DNA from: Candidatus Paceibacterota bacterium
GTDB lineage: Bacteria; Verrucomicrobiota; Verrucomicrobiia; Limisphaerales; UBA8199
Direction of reading: 5' to 3'
Assembly: GCA_035452965.1 (NCBI GenBank)
Contig: DAOTCE010000010.1
Location: 1 to 64,000 of the forward strand
DNA: 64,000 nt
Made by a program: the position numbers and the translations under genes. Shown here piece by piece: positions 48,238-57,850 of the stretch (position 1 is its first letter; every line of letters starts with the position of its first letter). The notes beneath the pieces are model-generated. The model had not been told where the DNA came from, did not search any database, and was given only the letters and a program-made list of their open reading frames with translations.

Positions 48238-49248
48238 TCAATTGTAATAGAAGGTAAACTGGATATTCCGCACGTTACCCAGCGTGCGGCGCATGTCGCT
48301 GGGCCAGGTCGCGAACGGCGCCGGGTCGAGCACAGCCTTTTGGCAGATCAACCCGAGCACTTCACCGGCGGTGTTGTCGGCGACGTTCATATCGGAGATG
48401 CGCCCATCATAGTGCAAGCGGAACTGGAGCACCACCTTGCCGCGGCTGTCGGAGGCATAGTCGCGCTGGTCGAGGAGGGTGAACCAGCGCTGCGAAACGG
48501 CCTCGACCAGCGCGGCGTCATAGGCGCCGAAGGGGGTGGCCTTGGTGTCCAGCGAAGCCATTTGGTGGCGGCGGTTGACTCCGCCGTCCTGTTTCATCTT
48601 CTGGCCGGGTACGCGGCTGTCCTGGAGGCGCGCGAGAGCTTCCTTGATGGTGCGCGGGCGGGCGGGCTTGGCTTCGTTGGCATCGCCCTCCGTCGCGCGT
48701 GGAGTTGGGGAAGGCTTGGCCATGGTCAGGTCGCCGGGGATATAGGCGGGCTTGGGCTTAATCTCCGGCTGCGGCTTCTGGGCCGTTTGCGCCGGGCGCG
48801 CGGGTTGCAGGGGGGTGAACTTCTCGCGCGGGACGTCTTCAGTCCTGGGGACTTGGGTTTGCTGGCCGGTGATCTTGGGAATCACGGTGATCTTGTTCGC
48901 TTCAGGGTTGGCGGCGCGGGAGTTCTTGTCGGAGTAGAACTTAGCCTCTTTGGGCGGCTCGGCGGTGGCCTGGGCAGGGCTTACGTTCACGAACATCAAC
49001 GGGGGCTCCTGCCGCTGAGCCAACGGACGCGGCGTTTCCTTCTTCCTGATGAGATCGGCGATTGCCTTGGGCGGCTGCAGCCAGGCGGGCCAATGCAGGT
49101 TCCGCCACACCTGATATTTCTGACCGGCGTGGTAGCCGCCGTAAATCACCAGGTGGCACATCAGCGAGATGGCAAAGGCCCAGGCCAGCCGAGACGTTTC
49201 GGCCTGCTCCAGTCGCAAGGACCATCTGGCCATTCCGGCAATTGACAT
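48238..49248 (-). CDS. tonB: TonB-like energy transducer
   Basis: A 336-residue protein. One N-terminal membrane helix (LAWAFAISLMCHLVIYGGYH) is followed by a long Pro/Lys/Glu-rich periplasmic linker (FTPLQPARPAQTAQKPQPEI). A C-terminal domain at about residues 245-336 (DAALVEAVSQRWFTLLDQRD, GKVVLQFRLHYDGRISDMNV, ending FTFYYN) resembles TonB/TolA C-terminal folds. It starts the tonB-exbB-exbD cluster. Exact TonB versus TolA identity is not certain; no tolB or pal is near. Confidence 0.8.
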   Translation of the reverse strand: MSIAGMARWSLRLEQAETSRLAWAFAISLMCHLVIYGGYHAGQKYQVWRNLHWPAWLQPPKAIADLIRKKETPRPLAQRQEPPLMFVNVSPAQATAEPPKEAKFYSDKNSRAANPEANKITVIPKITGQQTQVPRTEDVPREKFTPLQPARPAQTAQKPQPEIKPKPAYIPGDLTMAKPSPTPRATEGDANEAKPARPRTIKEALARLQDSRVPGQKMKQDGGVNRRHQMASLDTKATPFGAYDAALVEAVSQRWFTLLDQRDYASDSRGKVVLQFRLHYDGRISDMNVADNTAGEVLGLICQKAVLDPAPFATWPSDMRRTLGNVRNIQFTFYYN

Positions 49249-49315
49249 GCGAGATTAGTGTGCCGCACGGTGGCGGTAGCGGCAACTGTTTAGAGGGCGG
49301 GCGGCGGCCCGGCCA

Positions 49316-50479
49316 TTACTCGGGCAAACCGGCGAGACTCAAGGGCGTGGGCTGGTCCGCAGGAGCGCGCACCTTGGCCAGGACCTGCTCGGCAGCGGAG
49401 CGGACCCAGCCCCGCGGATCATTGAGCGCGGGTTCGAGTTGCGCGGCGGCGCGCCGCGCTGCGTCGGTGTACATCCAGTTCGGGTCAATCTGGTTGAGGG
49501 CCATGGCCGCGATATCGCGGACGGAGCGCTCGTCATCCGTGAGCGCTAGGACGAGCGCTTCAATGGCCGAGGGCTGACCCAGGGTGCACAGGGCCTTGGC
49601 CACCGCGCACCGCACGTCGTTGTCGGGATCGCGCAAGAGCGGCAGCAGAGCTTCGGCTGCCTGAGGATCGTCCACACGGCCGAGGAACTGCACGGCGTTG
49701 AGCCGGACCTCAAAGTTCTGGTCCGTCAGCAGGCGCAGAAATTCAGGCACGAACGCCGGGTCGGCGCGCCGGCCAAGCTCTTCCGCGGCGGCCAGCCTGA
49801 CGCAGGACACCGGGTCGTGCAACAGGGCCAGCAACTCCAGGTTCACCTGGGCGCTGGGGTCTTTGCTGAGGGCATGGATCGCCGAGACGCGTACGGTGGG
49901 GTCTTCATCCCTCAGGGCTGCCAGGAGGGGGAGAGTGGTATCGGCGCCGGCGACGTGCTCCAGTGCTTCCGCGGCGGCCCGGCGCCCGAAGCTGGTGTCG
50001 TGCGAGAGCTCGGTGACCAGGGCTTTCACCCCGGCCTGGCCGGCGAAAGCAGCGGCGTGAGTGTGACCGAAGGCGACATCCATGAGGGCCTGCTCTTCGG
50101 CGCAGGAGGGTCTCCAGCCGAGGGTGCGCAGGGCGTTGGCGGCGGCAGTCCGGACCCCGGCAGAGGCGTCTTCCAGCATTCTGGCAAGGGAGGGGGCGGC
50201 ACTGGCATCTCCCAGCCGGCCCAGACCCGCGGCGGCGGCCTGGCGGACATCGTGGCTGGGGTCCTGGAGGGCCGCGATCAGGGCGGCGAGGGAGTCGCTG
50301 TGCTTGATCCCGGCGAGCCCCCTGACGGCGGCAAGGCGCACCTCTGCCTGCTCGTCACCCAGTCCGGCGATCAGGAGTTCCCGCGCGCGCGCATTCCCAC
50401 TAGCGCCCAGAGTCTCGAGGGCTTTCCGCCGCACCTCGGGGCTGTTCGATTTCACCCGTAATGTATTCCACCACGCCAT
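49316..50479 (-). CDS. HEAT-repeat protein
   Basis: A 387-residue protein, all helical, made of about ten HEAT/PBS-lyase-type repeats. Examples are ALETLGASGNARARELLIAG, DEQAEVRLAAVRGLAGIKHS, DPSHDVRQAAAAGLGRLGDA, DPVSCVRLAAAEELGRRADP, DQNFEVRLNAVQFLGRVDDP, DPDNDVRCAVAKALCTLGQP. ATG 50479 (MAWWNTLRVKS) is chosen over a frame extension upstream. There is no signal. Such repeats mediate protein binding; whether it serves the tonB cluster 67 bases downstream is unknown. Confidence 0.85.
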   Translation of the reverse strand: MAWWNTLRVKSNSPEVRRKALETLGASGNARARELLIAGLGDEQAEVRLAAVRGLAGIKHSDSLAALIAALQDPSHDVRQAAAAGLGRLGDASAAPSLARMLEDASAGVRTAAANALRTLGWRPSCAEEQALMDVAFGHTHAAAFAGQAGVKALVTELSHDTSFGRRAAAEALEHVAGADTTLPLLAALRDEDPTVRVSAIHALSKDPSAQVNLELLALLHDPVSCVRLAAAEELGRRADPAFVPEFLRLLTDQNFEVRLNAVQFLGRVDDPQAAEALLPLLRDPDNDVRCAVAKALCTLGQPSAIEALVLALTDDERSVRDIAAMALNQIDPNWMYTDAARRAAAQLEPALNDPRGWVRSAAEQVLAKVRAPADQPTPLSLAGLPE

Positions 50480-50700
50480 AACCGCATTCCTGCCGTGTTC
50501 TTCAGGCTGCCGGGAGAGGACAGAGTGTCTCAGCTTCGTACACTCTTTCCGCCGATTGCCGACAGAGCGGCCATTGCTGTGCATCGCTCCCCCGCCCATG
50601 GCGGGGAAGTGCTCTCGGCCGCCGCCTGCCTCAGAGCGTCTGGCATGCCAACGACAGGATTCTGCTTGTGCCGGCCTCGCGGATACCGCCCAATACAGAC

Positions 50701-51606
50701 ATGAATCGCCGACAATTTGTGCAGTCCACCGCGCTGGCCGCTGCTGGAGCTTTGCTTCCCCTCAACCTCCTGCCCGCCGCCGAACAGCCGAAGGGAGTAA
50801 AGTGGCCCATTGGCTGTTTCAACCGGCCCTGGCTCGGGCCCCAGGACAAGCCTTGGGGCTATGACGCCGCGTTGGACGGGATCAAGGCGGCGGGTTACAA
50901 GCTCACCGGTTTGCTCACTCGCCCGGGGAAGGAAGAGCCTTTGCTCGGCTCTGACGCAACCCCCGAGTATCTCGCCAGCCTGAAGCAGCGGATTGCCGCG
51001 CGCGGCCTGGCCGTGAACATCGGCGCGCTACGCATCAAGTTCGACCTGCCGTTCGCCGAGCAAGTCAAGGACACGCGCCGGCAGATTGACAACGGGAAGA
51101 CGATGGGTGTCGAATTCCTGCTCACGTTCGGCGCCAACAACCCCCGGCAGTACGACGATTATTACAAGCTGATGCAAGACGCCGCGGCGTACGCCCAGGA
51201 GCGCGGCATGAAGGTGGTCATGAAGCCGCACGGAGGCGCGAGCGGCGCGGCCGAGGAGATCAAGCGCTGCCTGGCGAAAGTTAACCACCCGAACTTCAAG
51301 ATCTGGTTCGACGCCGGGAATATCATTCACTACACGGGCAAGGACCCGTTGGGAGAGCTCAAGCTCATCGCCCCGCAGGTTACCGGCTTCTGCGCGAAGG
51401 ACTGCGGGCAGCAGCGCGGCTCGGTCTGGCTCCAGTTCGGAACGGGCAAGGTGGATTTCCGGGCGCTGTTTGTGGAGCTGAAGCAGGCGGGCTTCAATGG
51501 GCCCTTGATGGTGGAGTGCTGCGCGCTGGGTGACACGCCGGAGATCGTGACGGCCAACGCGCGCAAGAACCGGGAGTACCTGGAGAACGTGCTGGCGACG
51601 TTGTAG
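50701..51606 (+). CDS. Tat-exported sugar phosphate isomerase/epimerase-like protein
   Basis: A 301-residue protein. The start MNRRQFVQSTALAAAGALLP has the twin-Arg motif NRRQFV, so Tat export of a folded, possibly metal-bearing enzyme is likely. The TIM-barrel body includes YDAALDGIKAAGYKLTGLLT, GMKVVMKPHGGASGAAEEIK, KIWFDAGNIIHYTGKDPLGE and FNGPLMVECCALGDTPEIVT, fitting the AP-endonuclease-2/xylose-isomerase-like family. The His, Asp and Glu positions are plausible metal ligands. Substrate unknown. The next gene, a sialate O-acetylesterase, lies 200 bases downstream. Confidence 0.9.
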   Translation: MNRRQFVQSTALAAAGALLPLNLLPAAEQPKGVKWPIGCFNRPWLGPQDKPWGYDAALDGIKAAGYKLTGLLTRPGKEEPLLGSDATPEYLASLKQRIAARGLAVNIGALRIKFDLPFAEQVKDTRRQIDNGKTMGVEFLLTFGANNPRQYDDYYKLMQDAAAYAQERGMKVVMKPHGGASGAAEEIKRCLAKVNHPNFKIWFDAGNIIHYTGKDPLGELKLIAPQVTGFCAKDCGQQRGSVWLQFGTGKVDFRALFVELKQAGFNGPLMVECCALGDTPEIVTANARKNREYLENVLATL

Positions 51607-51806
51607 GGCGAAGGAATGAAGTGATGATGAATCACTTCCACGACACGCTGGGGCGTTGAGGTTTCCGGATGGCTTGACTTCGACGCGCCCATGGCTGTGG
51701 TCTGCGAAACTACCCGCTCCTGCTTCCCATTTGGTTCGAGGTTGGAGGTTCATTTGGGTTTCTTCTGGCCTCCGCCGGTGGCACCTCTTAGGCTGCGGAG
51801 CCACAC

Positions 51807-53351
51807 ATGAAGACTTCATTCCTGAAGCAAACCCTGCGAGTCCTTACGATCACCGCCTTGCTGGCAGCCGCGGCTTCCGCCGCGTGTGCCGAGGTGAAGC
51901 TTAACAGCCTGTTCTCCGACGGGGCCGTGCTGCAACAAGGAGTAGCCGTGCCGGTCTGGGGCACGGCCAGGGACGGCGAGCGGGTCACGGTCAAGTTCCA
52001 GCGACAGACCTTGTCCACGACGGCTAAGGACGGCCGCTGGTTGGTAAAGCTCAAACCCCTGAAGGCCGGCGGGCCCTACACACTGAGTGTGGCCGGGGAA
52101 GACAACACCGTGATCGTCTCGAACGTGCTCGTGGGCGAAGTCTGGGTCGGTAGCGGGCAATCAAACATGGCCTTTCAACTGTCACGCGCCGCCAACGCGG
52201 AAGCGGCCATCGCGGGCGCCACAGACCCGCAACTGCGGCTGTTCACTGTCCCGCGCAACGCGACCGATAACCCGCTCTCCGACGCCCCAGGCGCCTGGGT
52301 GGAATCTTCGCCCGAAACAGCGGCGCAGTTTTCCGCTGTCGCCTGGTTCTTCGGCCGCGACTTGCGTCGCGCGCTGAAGGTGCCGGTCGGGTTAATTAAC
52401 TCATCGGTCGGCGGCACGCCGGCGGAAGCGTGGACTTCCCGGGCGGCGCTCGAAGCGGACCCTGATCTAAAGCAGATTCTGGAGCGCTACGCGGAGAGTG
52501 TCCGCACACACGACCCCGCGGCCGCGGCCGCGAGACATAACCGGGCTCGTGCGCAGCACAAGGCCGCCGTGGCCAGGGCGAAAGCAGCCGGCGAGCGTGC
52601 GCCTCAGGCCCCGCGCGCCCCGCGGGACCCGCGCCAGTACCAGGGCCGACCGTGCGCCCTGTACAACGGCATGATTGCCCCCTTGCAGCCTTACGCTATT
52701 GCCGGCGTGATCTGGTACCAGGGCGAGGCCAACGCGGGCCGGGCCGAGGAATACCGCGGCTTGTTTCCCGCCATGATTCAGGATTGGCGGCGGACGTGGG
52801 GGCAGGGCGCTTTTCCGTTCCTCTTTGTGCAAATCGCGCCGCATGAGCGGATGACGCCGGAGATTCGCGAGGCGCAGTTGCTGAGTTGGCAGAAGGTTCG
52901 GCGCAGTGGGATGGCCGTCATCACAGACATTGGCAACGAGACCGATATCCATCCTACGAAGAAGGAACCGGTGGGCGCGCGCCTGGCCCTGGCCGCCCGC
53001 GCCATTGCCTACGGTGAGAAGATCACTTACTCCGGTCCGGTCTATAAGGCAATGAAAGTAGAAGACACCCGCGCGGTCCTGAGCTTTGGTCACGTGGGCG
53101 GCGGCTTGGTGGCAGAGGGCGGTGAGTTGAAGGGATTCACGATCGCCGGGGCCGACGGCAACTTTGTCCCCGCGGCGGCCGTTATCGAGGCGGACAAAGT
53201 CGTTGTATCCAGCCCGTCTGTGGCAAAGCCCGCGGCGGTTCGTTACGGCTGGGCCAACACCCCCGATGTCAACCTATTCAACCGGGAAGGGCTGCCGGCC
53301 ACGCCATTCCGGACGGATGTTAAGTCAGCAGGAGCGAATAACGGTCATTGA
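51807..53351 (+). CDS. Sialate O-acetylesterase (SGNH hydrolase)
   Basis: A 514-residue secreted enzyme with a signal peptide (LRVLTITALLAAAASAACAE). The SGNH nucleophile block is EVWVGSGQSNMAFQL, the Gly/Asn oxyanion regions are INSSVGGTPAEAWTSRAALE and IWYQGEANAGRAEEY, and the Asp-His end is VITDIGNETDIHPTKKEPVG. Family members remove O-acetyl groups from sialic acids or other sugars and aid polysaccharide foraging. It is flanked by an isomerase-like gene and, 34 bases downstream, a DegT aminotransferase gene. Confidence 0.93.
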   Translation: MKTSFLKQTLRVLTITALLAAAASAACAEVKLNSLFSDGAVLQQGVAVPVWGTARDGERVTVKFQRQTLSTTAKDGRWLVKLKPLKAGGPYTLSVAGEDNTVIVSNVLVGEVWVGSGQSNMAFQLSRAANAEAAIAGATDPQLRLFTVPRNATDNPLSDAPGAWVESSPETAAQFSAVAWFFGRDLRRALKVPVGLINSSVGGTPAEAWTSRAALEADPDLKQILERYAESVRTHDPAAAAARHNRARAQHKAAVARAKAAGERAPQAPRAPRDPRQYQGRPCALYNGMIAPLQPYAIAGVIWYQGEANAGRAEEYRGLFPAMIQDWRRTWGQGAFPFLFVQIAPHERMTPEIREAQLLSWQKVRRSGMAVITDIGNETDIHPTKKEPVGARLALAARAIAYGEKITYSGPVYKAMKVEDTRAVLSFGHVGGGLVAEGGELKGFTIAGADGNFVPAAAVIEADKVVVSSPSVAKPAAVRYGWANTPDVNLFNREGLPATPFRTDVKSAGANNGH

Positions 53352-53385
53352 CAGGGGCAATAGGTTTAAGACGATTAGGACATCT

Positions 53386-54489
53386 ATGGATAATGGGAAA
53401 ATACAATTCGTGGACTTGGTCGCTCAGTATCAGCAAATCAAGTCGGAGGTAGAGGTGGCGATGGGAAAGATTTGCGGGCGGGGGGATTTCGTGCTGGGCG
53501 AGGATGTGAAGTTGTTTGAGCAGGAGTTTGCCGCCTTCTGCAAGGCGCCTCACTGCGTGGCAGTGGCCAACGGCACCGACGCGCTGCGGCTGGCGCTCCT
53601 GGCGTGCGACGTGGGCCCGGGGGACGAGGTCATCACTTGCACCCACACCTTTATCGCCACGGTCTTCGCGATTCACCAGGCGGGCGCCAAGCCGGTGCTG
53701 GTGGACTGCGACCCGCAGTATTACACGATTGACCCGGCGCAGGTGGAGCGGGCCATCACGCCGCGCACCAAGGCGATCATCCCGGTGCACCTTTACGGCC
53801 AGGCGGCGGACATGGACCCCATCCTGGAGATTGCGCGCAAGCACAAGCTGCGAGTGATTGAAGACGCTTGCCAGGCGCACGGGGCCGAATACAAGGGCCG
53901 GCGCTGCGGGACGATGGGGGATATTGCGGCGTTCAGCTTTTACCCGGGCAAGAACCTGGGCGCGTACGGCGACGGCGGGGCCGTGACCACGACCCGGGCG
54001 GACCTGGCGGAGCAGGTCTGGTTGTTGCGCAACCACGGGCAGAAGGTGAAATACGAGCACCTTATCAAGGGCACGAACAGCCGGCTGGACACAATGCAGG
54101 CGGCGGTGCTGCGGATCAAACTGCGCCGGTTGGAGCAATGGAATGAATCGCGCCGCAAAGCGGCCGCCAGGTACGACCAACTGCTCGCGGGCTCCAGCCT
54201 GGTGATTCCCAAGACAGCGCCCTACTCAAAGCCCGTCTATCACCTTTACGTCGTGCAGGTGCCGGACCGGCAGAAACAGCAGGCGGCATTCGATGCGGCG
54301 AACGTGTCGCACGGGATTCATTATCCGATTCCCGTGCACTTGCAGCCGGCCTTTGCCGAGCTTGGTTATAAGCCGGGCACCTTCCCGGTCACCGAGGCGC
54401 TGGTGGCGAAGATTATTTCGCTGCCGATGTTCCCCGAGATCACCGACAGCCAGATTGGACGGGTGGCCAGCGCGTGCCTGAAGGCCTGA
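53386..54489 (+). CDS. DegT/DnrJ/EryC1/StrS-type PLP-dependent sugar aminotransferase
   Basis: A 367-residue PLP enzyme that aminates a keto-nucleotide sugar. The start MDNGKIQFVDLVAQYQQIKS is typical. The PLP-binding block is AVANGTDALRLALLACDVGP, followed by HLYGQAADMDPILEIARKHK, IEDACQAHGAEYKGRRCGTM and the lysine-containing SFYPGKNLGAYGDGGAV, with Lys forming the Schiff base. The C-terminal half has LRNHGQKVKYEHLIKGTNSR. The products would serve surface polysaccharide or O-antigen synthesis. It overlaps the next gene by 16 bases, so they are coupled. Confidence 0.94.
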   Translation: MDNGKIQFVDLVAQYQQIKSEVEVAMGKICGRGDFVLGEDVKLFEQEFAAFCKAPHCVAVANGTDALRLALLACDVGPGDEVITCTHTFIATVFAIHQAGAKPVLVDCDPQYYTIDPAQVERAITPRTKAIIPVHLYGQAADMDPILEIARKHKLRVIEDACQAHGAEYKGRRCGTMGDIAAFSFYPGKNLGAYGDGGAVTTTRADLAEQVWLLRNHGQKVKYEHLIKGTNSRLDTMQAAVLRIKLRRLEQWNESRRKAAARYDQLLAGSSLVIPKTAPYSKPVYHLYVVQVPDRQKQQAAFDAANVSHGIHYPIPVHLQPAFAELGYKPGTFPVTEALVAKIISLPMFPEITDSQIGRVASACLKA

Positions 54490-55352
54490 GCAAAGTCTGC
54501 GCCCTGACCGGCGCCCAGGGCTTTGTGGGGGGGCGGCTCAAGGCCCGGCTTGAACGCGCGGGCTGGCGCGTCATCTCCTGGACGCGGCAGCCGCCGCCTG
54601 GCAGCGACGCGGTCGCTTTTCACCTCGGCGCCGCGGTTGATTCCAATTTGCTCAAGGGAGTCCACGCTCTGGTGCACTGCGCGTATGATTTCGGACCCCG
54701 GCGCTGGGAGGAAATCGCCGCGATTAACGTAGCCGGCTCCCAGACACTCCTGGGCGCGGCTCGGAGCGCGGGCGTGAAGACCGTGGTGTTCATTTCGACC
54801 CTGAGCGCGTTTGCCGGCTGCCGGTCCCTCTATGGCCAGGCCAAGCTCCAGATCGAGGAACTGGCCCAAGCTATGGGGGCTTTCATCATCCGACCCGGGC
54901 TGGTGTATAGCGACAATCCGGGAGGGATGTTTGGCCGCCTGGCAAGCCAGGTGCGCAAGGGGCGCCTCGTGCCAGTCTTGTGGGGAGGGAAGCAGACACA
55001 GTACCTGGTGCACGAAGAGGACCTCGGACGCATTGTCGAGAGTTGCCTGGACGGGGGTGTGAGGCCGGGGGTTGGGCCGATCGCCGTTGCCCACGAGCAA
55101 GGCTGGGAGCTCAAGGAGATTCTGGCTCAGATTGCGCGGGCGCTCGGAAAGCAGGTCTCCTTTGTGCCCGTCCCCTGGCGGATCGTCTGGCTCGCCCTCA
55201 AATCCCTGGAGCTTGCCGGCGCGCGGCCCAACTTCCGCAGCGACAGCCTGATCAGCATGGTCTATCAGAACCCGGCACCGGCTTTCGATTTGCTCAAGTC
55301 GCTCGGCTTCCAGTGCCGGCCATTCCAACTCGTTCCCAGCATGTTGGAGTAG
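54474..55352 (+). CDS. NAD(P)-dependent epimerase/dehydratase (extended SDR)
   Basis: A 292-residue protein; the GTG start at 54474 lies inside the aminotransferase tail, giving a 16-base overlap. The nucleotide-binding Gly motif is LTGAQGFVGGRLKARLERAG, the catalytic Tyr-Lys pair is in SLYGQAKLQIEELAQ, and VKTVVFISTLSAFAG holds the Ser. It acts on nucleotide sugars, and its coupling to the aminotransferase suggests the two make one modified sugar. The C-terminal half is shorter and more variable. Confidence 0.9.
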   Translation: MPEGLSKVCALTGAQGFVGGRLKARLERAGWRVISWTRQPPPGSDAVAFHLGAAVDSNLLKGVHALVHCAYDFGPRRWEEIAAINVAGSQTLLGAARSAGVKTVVFISTLSAFAGCRSLYGQAKLQIEELAQAMGAFIIRPGLVYSDNPGGMFGRLASQVRKGRLVPVLWGGKQTQYLVHEEDLGRIVESCLDGGVRPGVGPIAVAHEQGWELKEILAQIARALGKQVSFVPVPWRIVWLALKSLELAGARPNFRSDSLISMVYQNPAPAFDLLKSLGFQCRPFQLVPSMLE

Positions 55353-55413
55353 CGGAGTGCGGGAGTGGTGTGGTGTTCCACGACTCTATCTCTCCTCCTG
55401 GTTCGCTGGCGGT

Positions 55414-57489
55414 TTATTCGCTCTTGATGCGATAAAAGGCCGCCTGGCCTGATCCTGTTGGCACACTGAACGATCCCGGTGTGGCGCTGTTGGTGGCCAC
55501 CCGCGTCCAACTGCTCAGCGGGGCGTCGGCGTCGGGCGAGTGCAAGAGCACAAACCGAGAGCCCCCGCCGCCGCCATAGGTCAGTGTGCTGCCGTTGATG
55601 CTATTGATGGAGGTTGGGGCCGGCGTGGACGAGCCAAGCGGATCAGCATAAACGCGCACGAGGTCGAAGCGCAGGGTGCCGCCAGGGGTATAGCTGCCAG
55701 CCGTTCCGACATAGCTCGGGTTGGCAAGGCTCTCGAACTCGCTGACAATGCGGAAGGCGAAGGCGGGATTGTTGTTAACCTCCGGGATGGCCGAGAGTTC
55801 GCGGGAGAGAGGCACAAAGACTTCGCCGTTGGTCATGGTGTTGAAATCCAGGTCGGTGAAGGTCGTGCCATCGGTGGTGTATTGGAGGCGGGTGTATTTG
55901 CTGCCGGAATTGCTGTGACGTTGGCTCCAAGAGAGGTAGATGTTCTGATGCCCGAGGGTGCTGACGTTGAACTGCACGCCGGCCAACTTGTTGTCGGTGC
56001 CCTGAGCTGGATAAGTCGTGGTGTTCCAAGCCTGGTTGGTACCGGTCAGGGTGTGATCCGAAGCCGCGCCGGCGGCGAAAGTGGCCGTGACCCCGTTCAG
56101 GAGGATCGCGGTGCCGGTGCCGATGATTGGGGGCGGAGAACCGAAGGGAGCGTTGGTGTCGTTGAAATCCCACAGGGCGAGGGTGACGCCGGGCAACACG
56201 GTGACGGTGAGGTTAATGGGGGCGCTGGCCACGCCGGCGCCGAGGCTATTGGTTACCCGGCAGGTGTAGCTGCCCTGGTCGGGCGCCTTGAGATTGTAGA
56301 GAGACAGCGCGCTGCCGGTTGCTCCCGCAATCGGCGTGCCGCCGAAGAACCATTGGTAAGTGAGCGGCGGAGTGCCCTTGGCGGTGACGGTGAAAGTGAC
56401 GCTCTCGCCGCCCAGGCGTGCCTGGTTCGCCGACTGCGACTGGATGGCGGGATCAACGACCGTCAAAGTCGCGGCCGGGCTGGTCGCGGACCCGGCCGAG
56501 TTGGCGACGATGACATCATAACTGCCCGCGTTGCCCGCGAGCACGCCGGTGAGGATGAGCGTCGGGGTGGTGGCGCCCGAGATGTTGCCTGTGTTACTGA
56601 GGGGAATGCCGTTTTTGCGCCACTGGTAGGAGAGTGAGATCGAAGGGGAGCCGTCACTCGTGGCGGTCAGGGTGACGGTCGTGCCGGCTTTGTTGGTCTG
56701 TGCCAGCGGCGACACCAGAGCATAGGTAGGAGCGCTCGTCGAAATGGTCCCACCGCTGAAGTTGACCATCAGGTCGTCAATAGCTACCGCATGATCGGTG
56801 CCGGAGTCGTCTATATCCCGCCAGCGCAGGAAGATTTCTGACCCCGCTGGGACTGCGACACCGTTCAGAAGGACTCCAGCGAACACCTGCCGATTAGCTG
56901 GAGCATTTCCATCGAGCGCGCCGGTGGTGCCGCCGACATTCGGCGTAACGAAGTTCAAGTCAGTGAAAGGTGTCCAGGAATCGGTCGCCCCCGGCTCGGG
57001 ATTAGTGATTGGGGTGGCGCTCACGCGGTAGGAGAAGGCGAGTGGTTGCTCGGCGGAGCTACCGATTTTACGCCACTGCTCGCCCGTGTAGGTGATCGTG
57101 ATGCTGGAGATGTCTGAGCCGGTGTCGTTAACAAACCGCACGCCATACGCCAGCGCGCTCGAGGTGCTCGACGCGATGGACCCCAGCGCGCGCTCAGTGC
57201 TGCCGCTCGCGCCGCAGCTGTACATCTGCGCCTTGGTGCCGGTGCCGGTGCTGGCAGCGTAGGTCAGCGCCACAGCAGTGGGGTTGTTAGTCCAGGCATA
57301 CCAGCCCGTGAGGGTGGTGTTGTCCACCCACGGGTTGTCCGCGCCCGAGTTGGCCAGCGAATCAAACGTCTGGGAGTAGGAACCGCCGGGCAGGGAGATG
57401 ATGGAGATTTGGGCCGATGCCGTGTAAATGAACGAGCCTGCGTTGAGCAGTGCCGCCGTCAGGATAACAAGGAGTAGGGTTCTCTTCAT
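55414..57489 (-). CDS. Large secreted Ig-domain protein with shared C-terminal module
   Basis: A 691-residue protein with a signal peptide (MKRTLLLVILTAALLNAGSF). The N-terminal beta domain is about residues 30-260. Two Ig-like repeats follow at about 270-450 (TLTATSDGSPSISLSYQWRK; TFTVTAKGTPPLTYQWFFGG, ending DQGSYTCRVTNSLGAGVASA). Another beta domain (LALWDFNDTNAPFGSPPPII, NIYLSWSQRHSNSGSKYTRL) precedes a 60-residue tail (SRFVLLHSPDADAPLSSWTR ... FYRIKSE) that is shared with two nearby proteins. It is probably displayed or secreted. Function unknown. ATG 57489 places the signal peptide at the start. Confidence 0.85.
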   Translation of the reverse strand: MKRTLLLVILTAALLNAGSFIYTASAQISIISLPGGSYSQTFDSLANSGADNPWVDNTTLTGWYAWTNNPTAVALTYAASTGTGTKAQMYSCGASGSTERALGSIASSTSSALAYGVRFVNDTGSDISSITITYTGEQWRKIGSSAEQPLAFSYRVSATPITNPEPGATDSWTPFTDLNFVTPNVGGTTGALDGNAPANRQVFAGVLLNGVAVPAGSEIFLRWRDIDDSGTDHAVAIDDLMVNFSGGTISTSAPTYALVSPLAQTNKAGTTVTLTATSDGSPSISLSYQWRKNGIPLSNTGNISGATTPTLILTGVLAGNAGSYDVIVANSAGSATSPAATLTVVDPAIQSQSANQARLGGESVTFTVTAKGTPPLTYQWFFGGTPIAGATGSALSLYNLKAPDQGSYTCRVTNSLGAGVASAPINLTVTVLPGVTLALWDFNDTNAPFGSPPPIIGTGTAILLNGVTATFAAGAASDHTLTGTNQAWNTTTYPAQGTDNKLAGVQFNVSTLGHQNIYLSWSQRHSNSGSKYTRLQYTTDGTTFTDLDFNTMTNGEVFVPLSRELSAIPEVNNNPAFAFRIVSEFESLANPSYVGTAGSYTPGGTLRFDLVRVYADPLGSSTPAPTSINSINGSTLTYGGGGGSRFVLLHSPDADAPLSSWTRVATNSATPGSFSVPTGSGQAAFYRIKSE

Positions 57490-57850
57490 AGTATGCGACC
57501 TGGCTTCCTCTTTCCGGCCCGGCAACCGGGGCCAGAAGGGCGCGTTTGTGTTTGATGTTGTATTCGAGCCGGTCCACAGCAACGAACCGCCTGCCGCCAG
57601 CTCGATCAGGGTTAACTGTTGTCACACAAATTGCGGGGTGTTCTATCTGCGGTCAATCTGAATTGCCGAATCCGCCGCAGTAGATTTCAGCGAAGTAAGG
57701 CCGGCCACGCTACAAAGCCGCTCAGGATGAGGCCTGGGCGTGGTGAAGCGACTTCGGATTGGTAGCTCACCAGTCTATCTCTGGCTCACAAAAAAGGACC
57801 CGGTTTTTCGACCGGGTCCTCTGATCTGAAGTTCGTTGCCTAACGAGGGC
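57490..57850. other. Intergenic region with terminator
   Basis: 361 bases between two minus-strand genes. It contains the terminator at 57789-57820 and should carry the promoter for the 691-residue protein. No repeat or RNA gene is seen. Confidence 0.5.
57789..57820 (-). terminator. Intrinsic terminator for the 1054-residue secreted protein gene
   Basis: Hairpin aggacccggt / accgggtcct with a 6-base loop; on the minus strand it is followed by a run of six T. Confidence 0.9.
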
